Shown piece by piece: positions 36,607 to 46,939 of a stretch of DNA of 64,000 bases. The notes under the pieces are model-generated. The model was given only the letters and a program-made list of their open reading frames with translations, was not told the origin of the DNA and made no database searches. The number at the start of each line of letters is the position of its first letter. Positions within the stretch are counted from its first letter, which is position 1. Source of the DNA: Nostocales cyanobacterium HT-58-2 (GTDB taxonomy: Bacteria > Cyanobacteriota > Cyanobacteriia > Cyanobacteriales > Nostocaceae); NCBI GenBank assembly GCA_002163975.1, contig CP019636.1, positions 676,001 to 740,000 of the forward strand. Reading direction: 5' to 3'. The translations under genes and the position numbers were made by a program.

Positions 36607-37989
36607 TTAGTCAAGTTCCTTCATGAACAATACTGGCTCAGTCTTACGGTCAATACCCTTCTCGAAACCACCAGCAGCTGCACGGGCGCGACCAGCATGC
36701 CATAGGTGACCAATTAAGAAGAAGAAGCCTAAGACGAAGTGAGAAGTCGCCAACCACGCACGAGGAGATACGTAGTTGAAAGAGTTAATTTCGGTAGCCA
36801 CACCACCTACAGAGTTCAGAGAACCCAGAGGAGCGTGAGTCATGTACTCAGCAGCACGACGAGCTTGCCAAGGCTGAATATCATTCTTGATTTTATCTAG
36901 GTCAAGACCATTAGGTCCACGTAGAGGCTCAAGCCAAGGACCACGGAAGTCCCAGAAGCGCATGGTTTCACCACCGAAGATGATTTCACCAGAGGGAGAG
37001 CGCATCAGGTATTTACCCAAGCCTGTAGGACCTTGAGCAGAACCAACGTTAGCACCCAAGCGTTGGTCACGGATCAAGAAGGTCAGAGCTTGTGCTTGAG
37101 AAGCTTCGGGACCAGTAGGACCGTAGAATTCGCTGGGGTAAACGGTGTTGTTGTACCAAACCATGGTGGAGGCGATGAAGCCCATTAAGGACAGAGCGCC
37201 TAAGCTGTAGGAGAGGTAAGCTTCACCAGACCAGATGAAAGCGCGACGTGCCCAGCCGAAAGGCTTGGTGAGAATGTGGAAAATACCACCAGAGATGCAA
37301 AGGAGGGCAACCCAAATGTGACCGCCGACCACATCTTCCAGGTTATCAACGCTGACGATCCAACCTTCACCACCGAAGGGAGACTTCAACAAGTAACCAA
37401 AGATGACTGCTGGGTTCAGTGTTGGGTTAGTGATGACGCGAACATCACCGCCACCAGGTGCCCAGGTGTCGTATAGACCACCGAAGAACATTGCCTTCAA
37501 CACCAACAGCAGCGCACCAACTCCCAGGATAATGAGGTGGAAGCCGATGATGGTGGTCATCTTGTTCTTATCTTTCCAGTCGTAACCGAAGAAAGAGGAG
37601 TACTCTTCTAAGGTTTCTGGACCACGGATGGCGTGATAAATACCGCCGAAACCTAAAACCGCTGAGGAAATAAGGTGCAGTACACCTACAACAAAGTATG
37701 GGAAGGTGTCAACAACTTCACCACCAGGACCAACACCCCAACCGAGTGTTGCCAGGTGAGGGAGCAGGATTAGACCCTGCTCGTACATGGGCTTTTCAGG
37801 GATAAAGTGAGCGACTTCAAACAAAGTCATCGCTCCAGCCCAGAATACAATCAAACCAGCGTGGGCAACGTGAGCGCCCAGTAATTTACCGGAGAGATTG
37901 ATAAGACGTGCGTTACCAGCCCACCAGGCAAAACCGGTGGAGTCTTGGTCACGACCTCCGATAATAGATCTATTAGAGAGCGTTACCAC
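36607..37989 (-). CDS. psbC: photosystem II CP43 chlorophyll apoprotein
   Basis: 460 residues from the GTG at 37989 (protein start [14 protein letters not shown], first residue read as Met). This matches the usual cyanobacterial psbC start inside the end of psbD, preceded by an AGAGG ribosome site nine bases away; the longer open frame to 38181 is a shadow of psbD. Six membrane helices; the lumenal loop contains GGETMRFWD with the Glu and Arg that touch the Mn4Ca cluster. CP43 is an inner antenna of PSII. The gene overlaps psbD by 17 nt and is presumably translationally coupled. Sequence is of the ordinary type. Confidence 0.98.
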   Translation of the reverse strand: MVTLSNRSIIGGRDQDSTGFAWWAGNARLINLSGKLLGAHVAHAGLIVFWAGAMTLFEVAHFIPEKPMYEQGLILLPHLATLGWGVGPGGEVVDTFPYFVVGVLHLISSAVLGFGGIYHAIRGPETLEEYSSFFGYDWKDKNKMTTIIGFHLIILGVGALLLVLKAMFFGGLYDTWAPGGGDVRVITNPTLNPAVIFGYLLKSPFGGEGWIVSVDNLEDVVGGHIWVALLCISGGIFHILTKPFGWARRAFIWSGEAYLSYSLGALSLMGFIASTMVWYNNTVYPSEFYGPTGPEASQAQALTFLIRDQRLGANVGSAQGPTGLGKYLMRSPSGEIIFGGETMRFWDFRGPWLEPLRGPNGLDLDKIKNDIQPWQARRAAEYMTHAPLGSLNSVGGVATEINSFNYVSPRAWLATSHFVLGFFFLIGHLWHAGRARAAAGGFEKGIDRKTEPVLFMKELD

Positions 37990-39028
37990 GGGGTAGTACC
38001 TCTTCTGGGAATACAAATTTTTCGTGTGGCTGATCTTGAGGAGCCATCCAAGCGCGGATCCCCTCGTTGAGCAAAATGTTCTTGGTATAGAAAGTTTCAA
38101 ACTCTGGGTCTTCCGCCGCGCGCAATTCTTGCGACACGAAGTCGTAAGCTCGCAGGTTGAGTGCCAAACCGACAATGCCAACGGCGCTCATCCACAACCC
38201 TGTGACTGGCACAAACAACATGAAGAAGTGCAACCAGCGCTTGTTGGAGAAGGCAATACCGAATATCTGTGACCAGAATCGGTTTGCTGTCACCATTGAG
38301 TAGGTTTCTTCTGCTTGAGTCGGATTGAACGCACGGAAGGTGTTTGCCCCTTCTCCGTCTTCAAACAACGTGTTCTCTACTGTCGCACCATGAATCGCAC
38401 ACAGCAGCGCTCCACCCAGCACTCCCGCTACTCCCATCATGTGGAACGGGTTGAGTGTCCAGTTGTGGAATCCTTGCAAGAACAACAAGAAACGGAAGAT
38501 GGCTGCCACTCCGAAGCTGGGAGCAAAGAACCAAGATGACTGTCCCAATGGGTACATCAAAAACACGCTCACGAACACCGCTATCGGCGCACTAAACGCT
38601 ATCGCGTTGTAGGGACGAATTCCTACCAATCGTGAGATTTCAAATTGCCGCAGCATGAAGCCTATCAGACCAAATGCCCCGTGCAATGCCACGAATGGCC
38701 ACAATCCTCCCAGTTGGCACCACCGAGTGAAGTCCCCTTGTGCTTCTGGTCCCCACAACAGCAACAATGAGTGTCCCATTGCGTCTGCTGGTGTTGATAC
38801 TGCTACTGTCAAGAAGTTGCAGCCTTCCAGGTACGATGAGGCGATGCCGTGCGTGTACCACGATGTCACGAATGTTGTACCGGTTAGCCAACCGCCTAGT
38901 GCTAGGAACGCACAGGGAAACAGTAGTATCCCTGACCAACCTACGAACACGAATCGGTCTCGCTTTAACCAGTCGTCCAGAACGTCAAACCACCCTCTAC
39001 TGGGGGCACGCCCAACTGCGATGGTCAT
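37973..39028 (-). CDS. psbD: photosystem II D2 reaction-centre protein
   Basis: 351 residues, the full D2 length. Landmarks: [20 protein letters not shown] start, [60 protein letters not shown] with the chlorophyll/iron-ligand His, and the end [11 protein letters not shown]2 binds P680 chlorophylls, pheophytin and QA together with D1. First gene of the psbD-psbC operon; stop codon lies inside the psbC start region. No far-red-variant signs are noticed. Confidence 0.99.
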   Translation of the reverse strand: MTIAVGRAPSRGWFDVLDDWLKRDRFVFVGWSGILLFPCAFLALGGWLTGTTFVTSWYTHGIASSYLEGCNFLTVAVSTPADAMGHSLLLLWGPEAQGDFTRWCQLGGLWPFVALHGAFGLIGFMLRQFEISRLVGIRPYNAIAFSAPIAVFVSVFLMYPLGQSSWFFAPSFGVAAIFRFLLFLQGFHNWTLNPFHMMGVAGVLGGALLCAIHGATVENTLFEDGEGANTFRAFNPTQAEETYSMVTANRFWSQIFGIAFSNKRWLHFFMLFVPVTGLWMSAVGIVGLALNLRAYDFVSQELRAAEDPEFETFYTKNILLNEGIRAWMAPQDQPHEKFVFPEEVLPRGNAL

Positions 39029-39505
39029 CGGACTAAAATCCTCTTTTTTACTAAAATTGCAACTTTTTTTGAGGAATTAACTTTTTTTGTGACACTTACA
39101 GCGGCTTTTATGCTGCTGATATTAGTATTTATGAGAGCTTGCCGCCTAATCAGTCAGCTTTTCTCATGTCAATGCCACAATAGTTTCTACCAGTTGGTAA
39201 TCCAGCTTGCAGAAACTTAATGATTCTTAACTTATCACATTATTCCTGCATTGTGCCTGATTTATATGAATAAATCAGGTATAAAGCACGAACCTATTAC
39301 TTAATATTAAATATCAGAATTTTTACAATCTGACATAACTTTTCTCAGAAAACTCAAAAATTCAACTTCTGAGCAATAACTCATCGCTTGGAACTCAGTC
39401 CTTACATCAGTACTCACAACAGTATGAAATTCGCTAAACTTGCAATACATCTGCTGCAATGGCAGACTTTGTAAAGGGAATATCTCACGCACCAAGGTAG
39501 TTCTA
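39029..39505. other. divergent promoter region between psbD and ycf4
   Basis: 480 bp carrying the promoters of psbD (minus) and ycf4 (plus). A perfect 10-bp inverted repeat CCTGATTTAT/ATAAATCAGG with a 4-nt loop lies at 39256-39279. A 72-codon minus-strand frame (39307-39525) overlaps the ycf4 start and is unsupported. No HLR1 match was noticed here. Confidence 0.45.
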
Positions 39506-40102
39506 ATGACGGCATCAACAACCATTAACAGAGGTGAGTCGCCTAATGGCGATCAGTCTGGGTCAAGCGTCTTACATCAGAAGGTTCTCGGTTCTCGTCG
39601 GTTCAGTAACTACTGGTGGGCAACTGTTGTTTCTTTAGGGGCTACGGGCTTCTTGCTTGCTGGTATTTCCAGCTACCTCAAAATCAATTTACTCTTAGTT
39701 TCTGACCCCACTCAACTGGTATTCGTCCCACAAGGGTTGGTTATGGGGTTATATGGTACCGCAGGCTTACTTCTGGCATTATACCTGTGGCTGACGATTC
39801 TATGGGATGTGGGAGGCGGATACAACGAGTTTGACCGGGAAAAGGGCACAATTAAAATCTTCCGTTGGGGATATCCTGGGAAAAACCGCCGAATTGAACT
39901 TGACAGCCGTACAGAAGATGTTCAATCTGTAAGAGTTGACATCAAAGAAGGGCTGAATCCTCGTCGCGCACTTTATCTACGCGTTAAGGGTCGCCGAGAC
40001 ATTCCCTTAACACGGGTAGGTCAACCACTGTCGATACAAGATTTAGAAGTTCAAGGTGCTGAGTTAGCTCGCTTTTTGGATGTGCCGCTAGAAGGACTTT
40101 AG
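39506..40102 (+). CDS. ycf4: photosystem I assembly protein Ycf4
   Basis: 198 residues from the ATG at 39506. Two membrane helices (YWWATVVSLGATGFLLAGIS and GLVMGLYGTAGLLLALYLW) are followed by WDVGGGYNEFDREKGTIKIF and RWGYPGKNRRIELD, the Ycf4 signature, and end at RFLDVPLEGL. Ycf4 is a thylakoid scaffold for photosystem I assembly. The frame extends 66 bases upstream to an earlier start, but that part is not Ycf4-like. Followed 35 bp later by the cyclophilin gene. Confidence 0.96.
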   Translation: MTASTTINRGESPNGDQSGSSVLHQKVLGSRRFSNYWWATVVSLGATGFLLAGISSYLKINLLLVSDPTQLVFVPQGLVMGLYGTAGLLLALYLWLTILWDVGGGYNEFDREKGTIKIFRWGYPGKNRRIELDSRTEDVQSVRVDIKEGLNPRRALYLRVKGRRDIPLTRVGQPLSIQDLEVQGAELARFLDVPLEGL

Positions 40103-40137
40103 AGGCTAAGATACTGTGGTTGTATCGGTAACTGACA

Positions 40138-40965
40138 ATGCGGTTAAACATTCCCCGATTTTTAGTAACTCTCATCATTGTCGGTGCGTTGATATTAGGG
40201 GGCTGTTCAACACGGCAAGTTGATTCTAATTCTTCCCCAACATCCATAGCCACGGAAGCAAGCACCAACTCAACCACCCAGACAACGACTAATGCAGCTA
40301 ACACAGCTGCCACAGAGGCAGCCTCTGTGGCTGAAAGTACAAAAGAAAGTATTCCTGGAATGAAAGATTTACCACGACTTGAAGGAAAAGCAACGGTGGT
40401 GATGACCGTTAAAGGTTCACCCATCATCATCGAAGTAGATGGTACTAATGCCCCAATTACCGCTGGAAATTTTGTCGATTTGGTCCAAAAGGGCGTATAC
40501 GATGGCTTAGTTTTTCATAGAGTTGTGCGCCAACCCCAACCGTTTGTGGTTCAAGGCGGCGATCCCCAAAGTAAAGACCCAAAAGTTCCGGCAAGTCGCT
40601 TGGGAACAGGAAGTTATACTGATCCAAGAACTGGAAAAATTCGCTACGTACCTCTGGAAATTAAGCCACAAGGCTCAGAACAGCCAATTTACAGTAAAAC
40701 ACTGGAGATGGCTGGAATTAATCAGCCGCCTGTCTTGCAGCATAAGCTGGGTGCAGTTGCAATGGCGCGATCGCAAATGCCAGACTCTGCTTCCTCTCAG
40801 TTTTACTTTGCGTTAGCTGATTTGGGTTTCCTAGATGGTAACTATGCTGTTTTTGGCTATGTTACCGACGGTATGAATGTCGTAGATAAGATTCAGCAAG
40901 GCGATCGCATTGACTCTGCTAGAGTCATCAAAGGTTCAGAAAATCTGAAAAACGTTGGACAGTAG
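40138..40965 (+). CDS. lipoprotein cyclophilin-type peptidyl-prolyl isomerase
   Basis: 275 residues. The signal ends with a lipobox (ILGGCSTRQ); a Ser/Thr/Ala-rich linker to residue 75 follows; the cyclophilin domain has [49 protein letters not shown] and [15 protein letters not shown]. It speeds Xaa-Pro isomerisation of exported or lumenal proteins. Lipid-anchored to the plasma or thylakoid membrane. Gene lies 35 bp after ycf4, so perhaps co-transcribed. Confidence 0.92.
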   Translation: MRLNIPRFLVTLIIVGALILGGCSTRQVDSNSSPTSIATEASTNSTTQTTTNAANTAATEAASVAESTKESIPGMKDLPRLEGKATVVMTVKGSPIIIEVDGTNAPITAGNFVDLVQKGVYDGLVFHRVVRQPQPFVVQGGDPQSKDPKVPASRLGTGSYTDPRTGKIRYVPLEIKPQGSEQPIYSKTLEMAGINQPPVLQHKLGAVAMARSQMPDSASSQFYFALADLGFLDGNYAVFGYVTDGMNVVDKIQQGDRIDSARVIKGSENLKNVGQ

Positions 40966-41047
40966 CAACGAGAAATCAGAAAGGGGAGTGTCAAACTCTT
41001 AATGTTCCTTAACTTCCCCAAATAGCTAAACTACCGACAGTACGAAA

Positions 41048-42226
41048 TTGGTTGCAGTTGTTGTCACTGGTATTGGTTTGGTTTCCGCTTTGGGCAAAAA
41101 CCTAGAGGACAACTGGCAACAGTTGATATCAGGTCACTCTGGAATCAAATGGCATCAACCATTTGCAGAACTGGAACCGCTTCCTTTAGGAATGATTGAA
41201 AAACAACCAGCCCAGATGAAAGTGTTAACTGGGCTGGTTGTTTCATCTGCCTTGAAAGATGCAGGATTGCTTCCACCTTTACCAGATTGTGGTGTTGTCA
41301 TTGGTTCGAGTCGCAGCCATCAGGGATTGTGGGAGCAGATGGCATGGCAATGGCAAAAGAAAGTCAAGGAGGTCGGGAAAGACAAATTCATCTGTCCATC
41401 CCCCTCATCCCCATTAGAGAATTGGTTAGAGACTCTGCCCCATATGAATGCGATTGCAGCCGCAAGGCAAATTGGTGCTTGTGGATCTGTTTCGGCACCA
41501 ATGGCAGCTTGTGCTACCGGAATTTGGGCGATCGCACAAGCTGCTCATCTTATCCAAACTGGGCAATGTCAAAGAGTGATTGCTGGTGCAGTGGAAGCAC
41601 CGATTACACCTCTGACCATAACTGGATTTCAGCAGATGGGAGCCATGGCGAAAACAGGAGCTTATCCCTTTGATATTCGTCGAGAAGGCTTGGTGTTGGG
41701 CGAAGGCGGCGCTGTATTCGTCCTGGAATCAGCACAGTTGGCACAGCAGCGTCAGGCAAGAGTATATGGTCAAATCCTTGGTTGTGGTTTGACAGCAGAC
41801 GCATATCATGCAAATGTGCCAGAACCAGAAGGTAAGAGTGCGATCGCCGCAGTAAAACAATGTCTTGATCGCAGTCACCTGAGCGCAAAAGATATTGATT
41901 ACATTCATGCTCACGGTACAGCCACTCTCCTTAATGACCGCATTGAGAGCCTTGTGGTACAGCGGTTATTTGCTCAAGACGTGGCTTTGAGTTCTACAAA
42001 AGGGGCGACAGGTCACACATTAGGAGCTTCAGGAGCGTTGGGCGTCGCTTTTGCACTAATGGCATTAAGGGATCAGACCTTACCACCTTGTGTTGGTCTA
42101 AACAACCCAGAATTTGATTTAAATTTTGTAAAACAGGCGCATCAAAGTCAAATTCAGCACGTGTTATGTTTTGGCTTTGGCTTTGGAGGGCAGAATGCGG
42201 TCATAGCTTTGGGTCAGCATCTGTGA
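41048..42226 (+). CDS. beta-ketoacyl-ACP synthase (KAS II-like)
   Basis: 392 residues. The thiolase fold contains the active Cys155 in APMAACATGIWAIAQ, the two His in DYIHAHGTATLLND and KGATGHTLGASGAL, and the ending HVLCFGFGFGGQNAVIAL. It condenses malonyl-ACP with an acyl-ACP. The protein is slightly shorter than FabF (about 412). There is no ATG at the expected place: the frame begins with TTG at 41048, directly before VAVVVTGIGLVSALGK, so TTG is the likely start. It stands apart from other fatty-acid genes, so it may act in a specialised lipid rather than general synthesis. Confidence 0.87.
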   Translation: MVAVVVTGIGLVSALGKNLEDNWQQLISGHSGIKWHQPFAELEPLPLGMIEKQPAQMKVLTGLVVSSALKDAGLLPPLPDCGVVIGSSRSHQGLWEQMAWQWQKKVKEVGKDKFICPSPSSPLENWLETLPHMNAIAAARQIGACGSVSAPMAACATGIWAIAQAAHLIQTGQCQRVIAGAVEAPITPLTITGFQQMGAMAKTGAYPFDIRREGLVLGEGGAVFVLESAQLAQQRQARVYGQILGCGLTADAYHANVPEPEGKSAIAAVKQCLDRSHLSAKDIDYIHAHGTATLLNDRIESLVVQRLFAQDVALSSTKGATGHTLGASGALGVAFALMALRDQTLPPCVGLNNPEFDLNFVKQAHQSQIQHVLCFGFGFGGQNAVIALGQHL

Positions 42227-42359
42227 AGTACCCACCACCAACCGTAAGCGGTATGCTGGGAGACTGACGCCAGAGTAGTTAAAAATTTCCCTCTGCACTC
42301 CACTGTAAGAAAATGGATATGATATATGAAAGTAGATAAATCTTAAAAATAGTTTATCA

Positions 42360-43805
42360 ATGCTGGTTCCCTCCTCTGGCTTGTCCAAGATCAAAGACTC
42401 AGTCAAGGAAAAGATTTTTTTCGGTAACGAACTAACTACTGAGCTAATCGCAATTCTCACTGTTTACTTTGTTCAAGGCATTTTAGGCTTGGCACGTCTT
42501 GCTGTCAGCTTTTTCCTAAAAGATGAGTTGGGTCTATCTCCAGCTCAAGTATCAGCTATGCTAGGCGTAGTCATTCTCCCTTGGACAATCAAGCCACTAT
42601 TTGGTTTTATCTCCGATGGCTTGCCCATTTTCGGCTATCGACGGCGTCCATACCTGGTTTTGTCTGGGATACTGGGAGCAATTTCTTGGGTGAGTCTCGC
42701 AACAATAGTTCACACACCCATAGCCGCTACGATAGCGATCGCACTGAGTTCTCTCTCCGTCGCCGTCAGTGATGTCATTGTTGACTCACTGGTTGTCGAA
42801 AGGGCAAGATCCGAGTCACAAGCAGAAGCTGGCTCTCTTCAATCTCTCTGTTGGGGGACTTTAGCTTTAGGAGGGTTGATAACAGCCTACTTTAGCGGTG
42901 TACTCCTAGAGCATTTCTCAACCAGAACTGTCTTTTGGATTACTGCCTCATTTCCCCTTATGGTGTCCGCGATCGCATGGTTGATTGCTGAGTCACCCGT
43001 GAGTCGAGATGCCAGCAAGGACGAGAATTCAAATGTGCAGTCAATTGGACATCAACTGCAACAAACACGCAAAGCCATCGCTCAAAAAGCTATTTGGCTA
43101 CCGACAGCATTTCTCTTCCTATGGCAAGCAACACCAACAGCTGATTCTGCTTTTTTCTTCTTCACAACAAATGAACTGCACTTTGAACCTGAATTTTTGG
43201 GACGAGTGCGTTTGGTGACAAGTGTGGCTTCCTTAGTTGGAATTTGGCTGTTTCAACGCTTTCTGAAAACAGTTTCCTTTCGCGTCATTTTTGCTTGGAG
43301 TACCATACTCTCGGCAGTACTAGGAATGACTATGCTGCTTTTGGTCACTCATACTAACCGTGCTTTGGGTATAGATGACCACTGGTTTAGTTTAGGTGAT
43401 AGTCTCATTCTGACCGTCATGGGGCAAATTGCCCATATGCCAGTGTTAGTTTTAGCAGCAAGGCTTTGTCCCCAAGGAGTAGAAGCAACACTATTTGCCC
43501 TATTAATGTCCATCACAAACTTGGCTGGACTGGTGTCTCATGAATTAGGCGCAGGATTGACGTATTTGTTGGGCATTACTGAAACTAACTTTAATGCCTT
43601 GTGGCTGTTGGTCATCATCACGAACCTCAGCAGACTGCTACCATTACCATTCATTAACTGGTTACCTGCTGCTGACTCTCAAAAGGAGACATCAACAGTA
43701 TTAACATTGCAACCAGCATCGGTAAGGAATGAAGAACAACCATTTGTACCTGAATTTGTGTCTGAGTTGATGGTACAACAACCAGAATCTGAACCAGTCG
43801 AATAG
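42360..43805 (+). CDS. folate/biopterin (BT1) family transporter
   Basis: 481 residues with about 12 membrane helices, from ELTTELIAILTVYFVQGILG. Landmarks of the BT1 family: GVVILPWTIKPLFGFISDGL, GYRRRPYLVLSG, AVSDVIVDSLVVERAR and GSLQSLCWGTLALGGL. Cyanobacterial and plant homologues move folates or pterins across the membrane. ATG at 42360. Next gene is a carotenoid oxygenase, 260 bp away. Confidence 0.88.
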   Translation: MLVPSSGLSKIKDSVKEKIFFGNELTTELIAILTVYFVQGILGLARLAVSFFLKDELGLSPAQVSAMLGVVILPWTIKPLFGFISDGLPIFGYRRRPYLVLSGILGAISWVSLATIVHTPIAATIAIALSSLSVAVSDVIVDSLVVERARSESQAEAGSLQSLCWGTLALGGLITAYFSGVLLEHFSTRTVFWITASFPLMVSAIAWLIAESPVSRDASKDENSNVQSIGHQLQQTRKAIAQKAIWLPTAFLFLWQATPTADSAFFFFTTNELHFEPEFLGRVRLVTSVASLVGIWLFQRFLKTVSFRVIFAWSTILSAVLGMTMLLLVTHTNRALGIDDHWFSLGDSLILTVMGQIAHMPVLVLAARLCPQGVEATLFALLMSITNLAGLVSHELGAGLTYLLGITETNFNALWLLVIITNLSRLLPLPFINWLPAADSQKETSTVLTLQPASVRNEEQPFVPEFVSELMVQQPESEPVE

Positions 43806-43861
43806 CAAAGGACTGGTTAGTAGTTGTTGGTCGTGAACTAGCACAAATCAAGGTCTTTCCT

Positions 43862-43985
43862 CTTCCTAAGGAGACGCTATGCGCCCATGAGTGCCTGTCC
43901 TCAGGCGAGTGACGTTCACCATTCGCCCTAGGTTTTGCAGCAGAAGCTGTTTTGTGTAGCGTCCCGTAGGCGAAACATACACAAA
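43862..43985. repeat. GC-rich dispersed repeat
   Basis: Contains AGGAGACGCTATGCGCC, CTCAGGCGAGTGACGTTCAC and GTAGCGTCCCGTAGGCGAAA. It resembles the modules at 520-900, 14975-15060 and 49790-49935. No gene. Confidence 0.65.
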
Positions 43986-44064
43986 AGGGGCTAGTTGTAC
44001 GAAATTCAACTCACCACTTATAGATATCAATTTTCTAATCCAAAATATAAAATCTAGAATTGCC

Positions 44065-45558
44065 ATGCAGACTTTTCAACTTGACAAACAAGCCTCTACA
44101 GTTCAGGCAAAATCATATACTCGTGGGGATTGGCAAAGAGGATATGAATCTCTAGCAAAAGAGTTTGATTATTGGATTGACGATATTGAAGGACAAATTC
44201 CCCAAGAACTCCACGGTACACTGTTTAGAAATGGTCCTGGGTTACTGGATATCAATGGGCAACGCATTCATCACCCTTTCGATGGAGATGGAATGATTAG
44301 CCGCATCACCTTTTCCAAAGGTGGTGCCCACTTTCGCAATCGCTATGTCCGCACCACAGCTTATTTAGAAGAACAAAAAGCAGGGAAAATTCTCTATCGT
44401 GGTGTCTTTGGAACGCAAAAACCCGGTGGTTGGTTAGCTAATGCCTTAGACTTCAAGCTGAAAAACATTGCCAATACCAACGTGATTTATTGGGGCGGTA
44501 AGCTGCTTGCACTTTGGGAAGCAGCAGATCCTTATCGTCTTGACCCCTACAGCTTGGAAACTTTGGGTAAAGAACACTTCAACGGTGTATTGTCAGAAGG
44601 GCAAGCTTTCGCTGCCCATCCCTGCTTCGATCCTAGTTCCACTCAAGATAATGGTGCGCCTTGCTTAGTTAACTTCTCCATAAAGCCAGGACTATCCAGC
44701 ATAATTACAATTTTCGAGCTAGACACCACAGGTAAGATCTTACGAAAGCACACCCACAATGTTCCTGGATTTGCCTTCATCCACGATTTCGCCATTACCC
44801 CCAATTACTGTATATTCTTTCAAAATCCTGTCACTTTTAATCCCATACCTTTTGTATTGGGAATGCGTGGTGCAGGGGAATGTGTTAAGTTTCAACCAGA
44901 TCAACCAACTCGCATTATCATCATCCCTCGCAATCCTAAACACAAGGAAGTGCAAATTATAGAAACCCACTCTGGCTTTGTCTTCCACCACGCCAATGCT
45001 TTTGAGGTAGGAGGTGAAGTGGTTCTTGACTCAATTTGCTACGAATCTTTACCAGAAGTAGAACCAGAAAGCGATTTCCGAGAAGTTGATTTTGATGCTC
45101 TCAAACCAGGACAACTGTGGCGGTTTAATATTAATCTGAAAGACGAAACAGTGTCGCGGGAGTTGATAGAAAGTCGGTGTTGTGAGTTCCCTACCATGCA
45201 TCCGCAAAAGGTTGGACGCCCATATCGTTATTTATACATGGGTGCAGCTCATTCAGAGAGTGGTAATGCTCCATTGCAAGCATTTCTTAAAGTTGATTTA
45301 GAATCAGGCAAGCGACAACTTTGGAGTGCTGCACCGTGTGGATTTGTCAGCGAGCCAATTTTTGTACCACGTCCCAACTCGCGCATAGAAGATGATGGCT
45401 GGGTGTTGGCTTTGGTGTATGATTCTGAGTACAATCGCTCAGATGTAGTGATTTTGGATGCGAGAGATTTCAACAAGGGACCCATAGCTAGGTTGCATCT
45501 CAAACACCATATTCCCTACGGGCTACATGGAAATTTTACTTCTGAGTGTTTTCTATAA
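44065..45558 (+). CDS. carotenoid cleavage oxygenase
   Basis: 497 residues. Four iron-ligand histidines can be placed: His185 (AFAAHPCFD), His240 (FAFIHDFAITP), His308 or His309 (GFVFHHANAFE) and His488 (YGLHGNF). PFDGDGMI and NTNVIYWGG are typical of the family. It splits a double bond of a carotenoid or apocarotenoid; cyanobacterial members include the apocarotenal oxygenases that give retinal. The exact bond cannot be read from sequence. ATG at 44065; the spacer upstream holds a repeat block. Confidence 0.9.
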   Translation: MQTFQLDKQASTVQAKSYTRGDWQRGYESLAKEFDYWIDDIEGQIPQELHGTLFRNGPGLLDINGQRIHHPFDGDGMISRITFSKGGAHFRNRYVRTTAYLEEQKAGKILYRGVFGTQKPGGWLANALDFKLKNIANTNVIYWGGKLLALWEAADPYRLDPYSLETLGKEHFNGVLSEGQAFAAHPCFDPSSTQDNGAPCLVNFSIKPGLSSIITIFELDTTGKILRKHTHNVPGFAFIHDFAITPNYCIFFQNPVTFNPIPFVLGMRGAGECVKFQPDQPTRIIIIPRNPKHKEVQIIETHSGFVFHHANAFEVGGEVVLDSICYESLPEVEPESDFREVDFDALKPGQLWRFNINLKDETVSRELIESRCCEFPTMHPQKVGRPYRYLYMGAAHSESGNAPLQAFLKVDLESGKRQLWSAAPCGFVSEPIFVPRPNSRIEDDGWVLALVYDSEYNRSDVVILDARDFNKGPIARLHLKHHIPYGLHGNFTSECFL

Positions 45559-45640
45559 CGCTTCTGGTTTCGTTTACGGGAAAGTAGGCAATTGCAAACT
45601 GCTATTTTGCTGTTGCAATTGCCTTGTTTTAGGCATCACT

Positions 45641-46126
45641 TTATCGGGTTTCTATCAATTGTCGCAATTGGGTAAGCACCTCAACCGCATGACCCTTCGC
45701 TTTAACTTTTGCCCACGTGTAAGCAATTATCTGATCAGGCGTGATCAGGAAGGTTGAACGCTCTACACCCATATACTCCTTACCCATAAACTTCTTCAAT
45801 CGCCATGCTCCATACGCTTGTGCCACCTGATGCTCTGGGTCACTTAACAAAGTGATTGACAAGTTATGTTTGCTAATAAATTTACAATGAGATTTCTCGG
45901 AATCTGTACTGACGCCGATAATTTTTGCTCCCAATTTACTGAATTCTTGATTTAACTCGGTAAAATCTTTTGCCTCAGTCGTACAACCAGGAGTGTCATC
46001 TTTAGGGTAAAAATAGAGAACAAGCCATTGACCGAGGAAATCACGCAGACTGACTTGATGGCTATCTTGGTTTGTTGCTGAGAATTCAGGGGCTTTTTCC
46101 CCTGGCTGAGGTATGTTATCCACCAT
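45641..46126 (-). CDS. PrxQ/BCP-type peroxiredoxin, apparently 1-Cys
   Basis: 161 residues: DDTPGCTTEAKDFTELNQEF holds the peroxidatic Cys48. The resolving Cys five residues later, present in many PrxQ proteins, is Lys53 here; another Cys is in KSHCKFISKH (about residue 84). The protein reduces hydroperoxides; with no close resolving Cys it may need an external thiol. It ends 80 bp from the carotenoid oxygenase gene in convergent orientation. Start ATG at 46126. Confidence 0.9.
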   Translation of the reverse strand: MVDNIPQPGEKAPEFSATNQDSHQVSLRDFLGQWLVLYFYPKDDTPGCTTEAKDFTELNQEFSKLGAKIIGVSTDSEKSHCKFISKHNLSITLLSDPEHQVAQAYGAWRLKKFMGKEYMGVERSTFLITPDQIIAYTWAKVKAKGHAVEVLTQLRQLIETR

Positions 46127-46233
46127 AAAACAGTCTGGATTAAGTTTTCATTTTGATATCAAATGAAACCCGATTTATCTCAAAACCGGGTTTCTCTATC
46201 GCTCTTATTTTACTTTTTATGATGTCTCTTGAC

Positions 46234-46740
46234 TTACTTCAAAGAGACTTTTTCATGTTCGCCAACATTGGCTTTCTCTCCTGTGGCGATCGCCTTTACC
46301 AAGCCAATGGTGTGTGCGACAAAGCCTGAGGGAGCATCCCAATACTCAGCCTCTTCTACATGAACTTTGAGCAAAGCAACATCGGGTTCATTTAGTTCTT
46401 TTGGGAACCAAGCTTTCAGTTGCGGTTTCCACAACTGCTGTAGTTTGTTGCGATCGCGTACCAATTGAGCTTGACCTGACACTGAAACGTACAGTTGCTT
46501 ATGTGGATCGGAGAAACTGACATTGACCTGCTGATGCTGCTCAATTTCTTTCACCTTATGAGAACTAGCGTAGGTAAAGAACCACAGGTCGCCGTCAAAT
46601 TCGACCTCTGAGTTAGTTGCCATCGGACGACTGTGCAAGGTCCCGTCATCGTCAACAGTTGTGAGCATTCCAATGTCAATATCTTTGATCAGTTCACGTA
46701 GTTTCTTAATTTGGTCATTGCGGTTTTGTGAATCTGTCAT
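46234..46740 (-). CDS. pyridoxamine 5'-phosphate oxidase-like flavin protein (general stress type)
   Basis: 168 residues: LRELIKDIDIGMLTTVDDDG, LHSRPMATNSEVEFDGDLWF, QVNVSFSDPHKQLYVSVSGQ and EYWDAPSGFVAHTIGL. This is the split-barrel fold of the general stress protein 26 group, which binds FMN or F420-like cofactors. ATG at 46740. Upstream neighbour of the PrxQ gene on the same strand, so both may serve oxidative stress (inference). Confidence 0.85.
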   Translation of the reverse strand: MTDSQNRNDQIKKLRELIKDIDIGMLTTVDDDGTLHSRPMATNSEVEFDGDLWFFTYASSHKVKEIEQHQQVNVSFSDPHKQLYVSVSGQAQLVRDRNKLQQLWKPQLKAWFPKELNEPDVALLKVHVEEAEYWDAPSGFVAHTIGLVKAIATGEKANVGEHEKVSLK

Positions 46741-46939
46741 TTGCGTTACTCTTGTCTCTACTGCCTAGCTTGAATATGAGCGCTTACAAGTCTTTTTTCG
46801 CTTAGTAAAGCTCTCTTATAGTGTTAGCGCTTATACAGAGAAGTTCCTTGAGTCTAGAGGTGGAGTTTTGTTGTCAAAAGTCGTAATTCCATTGATATTT
46901 CCCATTAATATTTCATAGTGACGTGTACCTTGGGTGTGT

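Noticed and set aside
36442..36705. 87-codon plus-strand frame
   Set aside because: Covers a repeat spacer, the psbC terminator and the end of psbC.
37990..38181. Longer psbC start at 38181
   Set aside because: The extra residues are a shadow of psbD; the GTG at 37989 gives the standard CP43 start and ribosome site.
39307..39525. 72-codon minus-strand frame
   Set aside because: Overlaps the ycf4 start and the promoter region; no similarity recognised.
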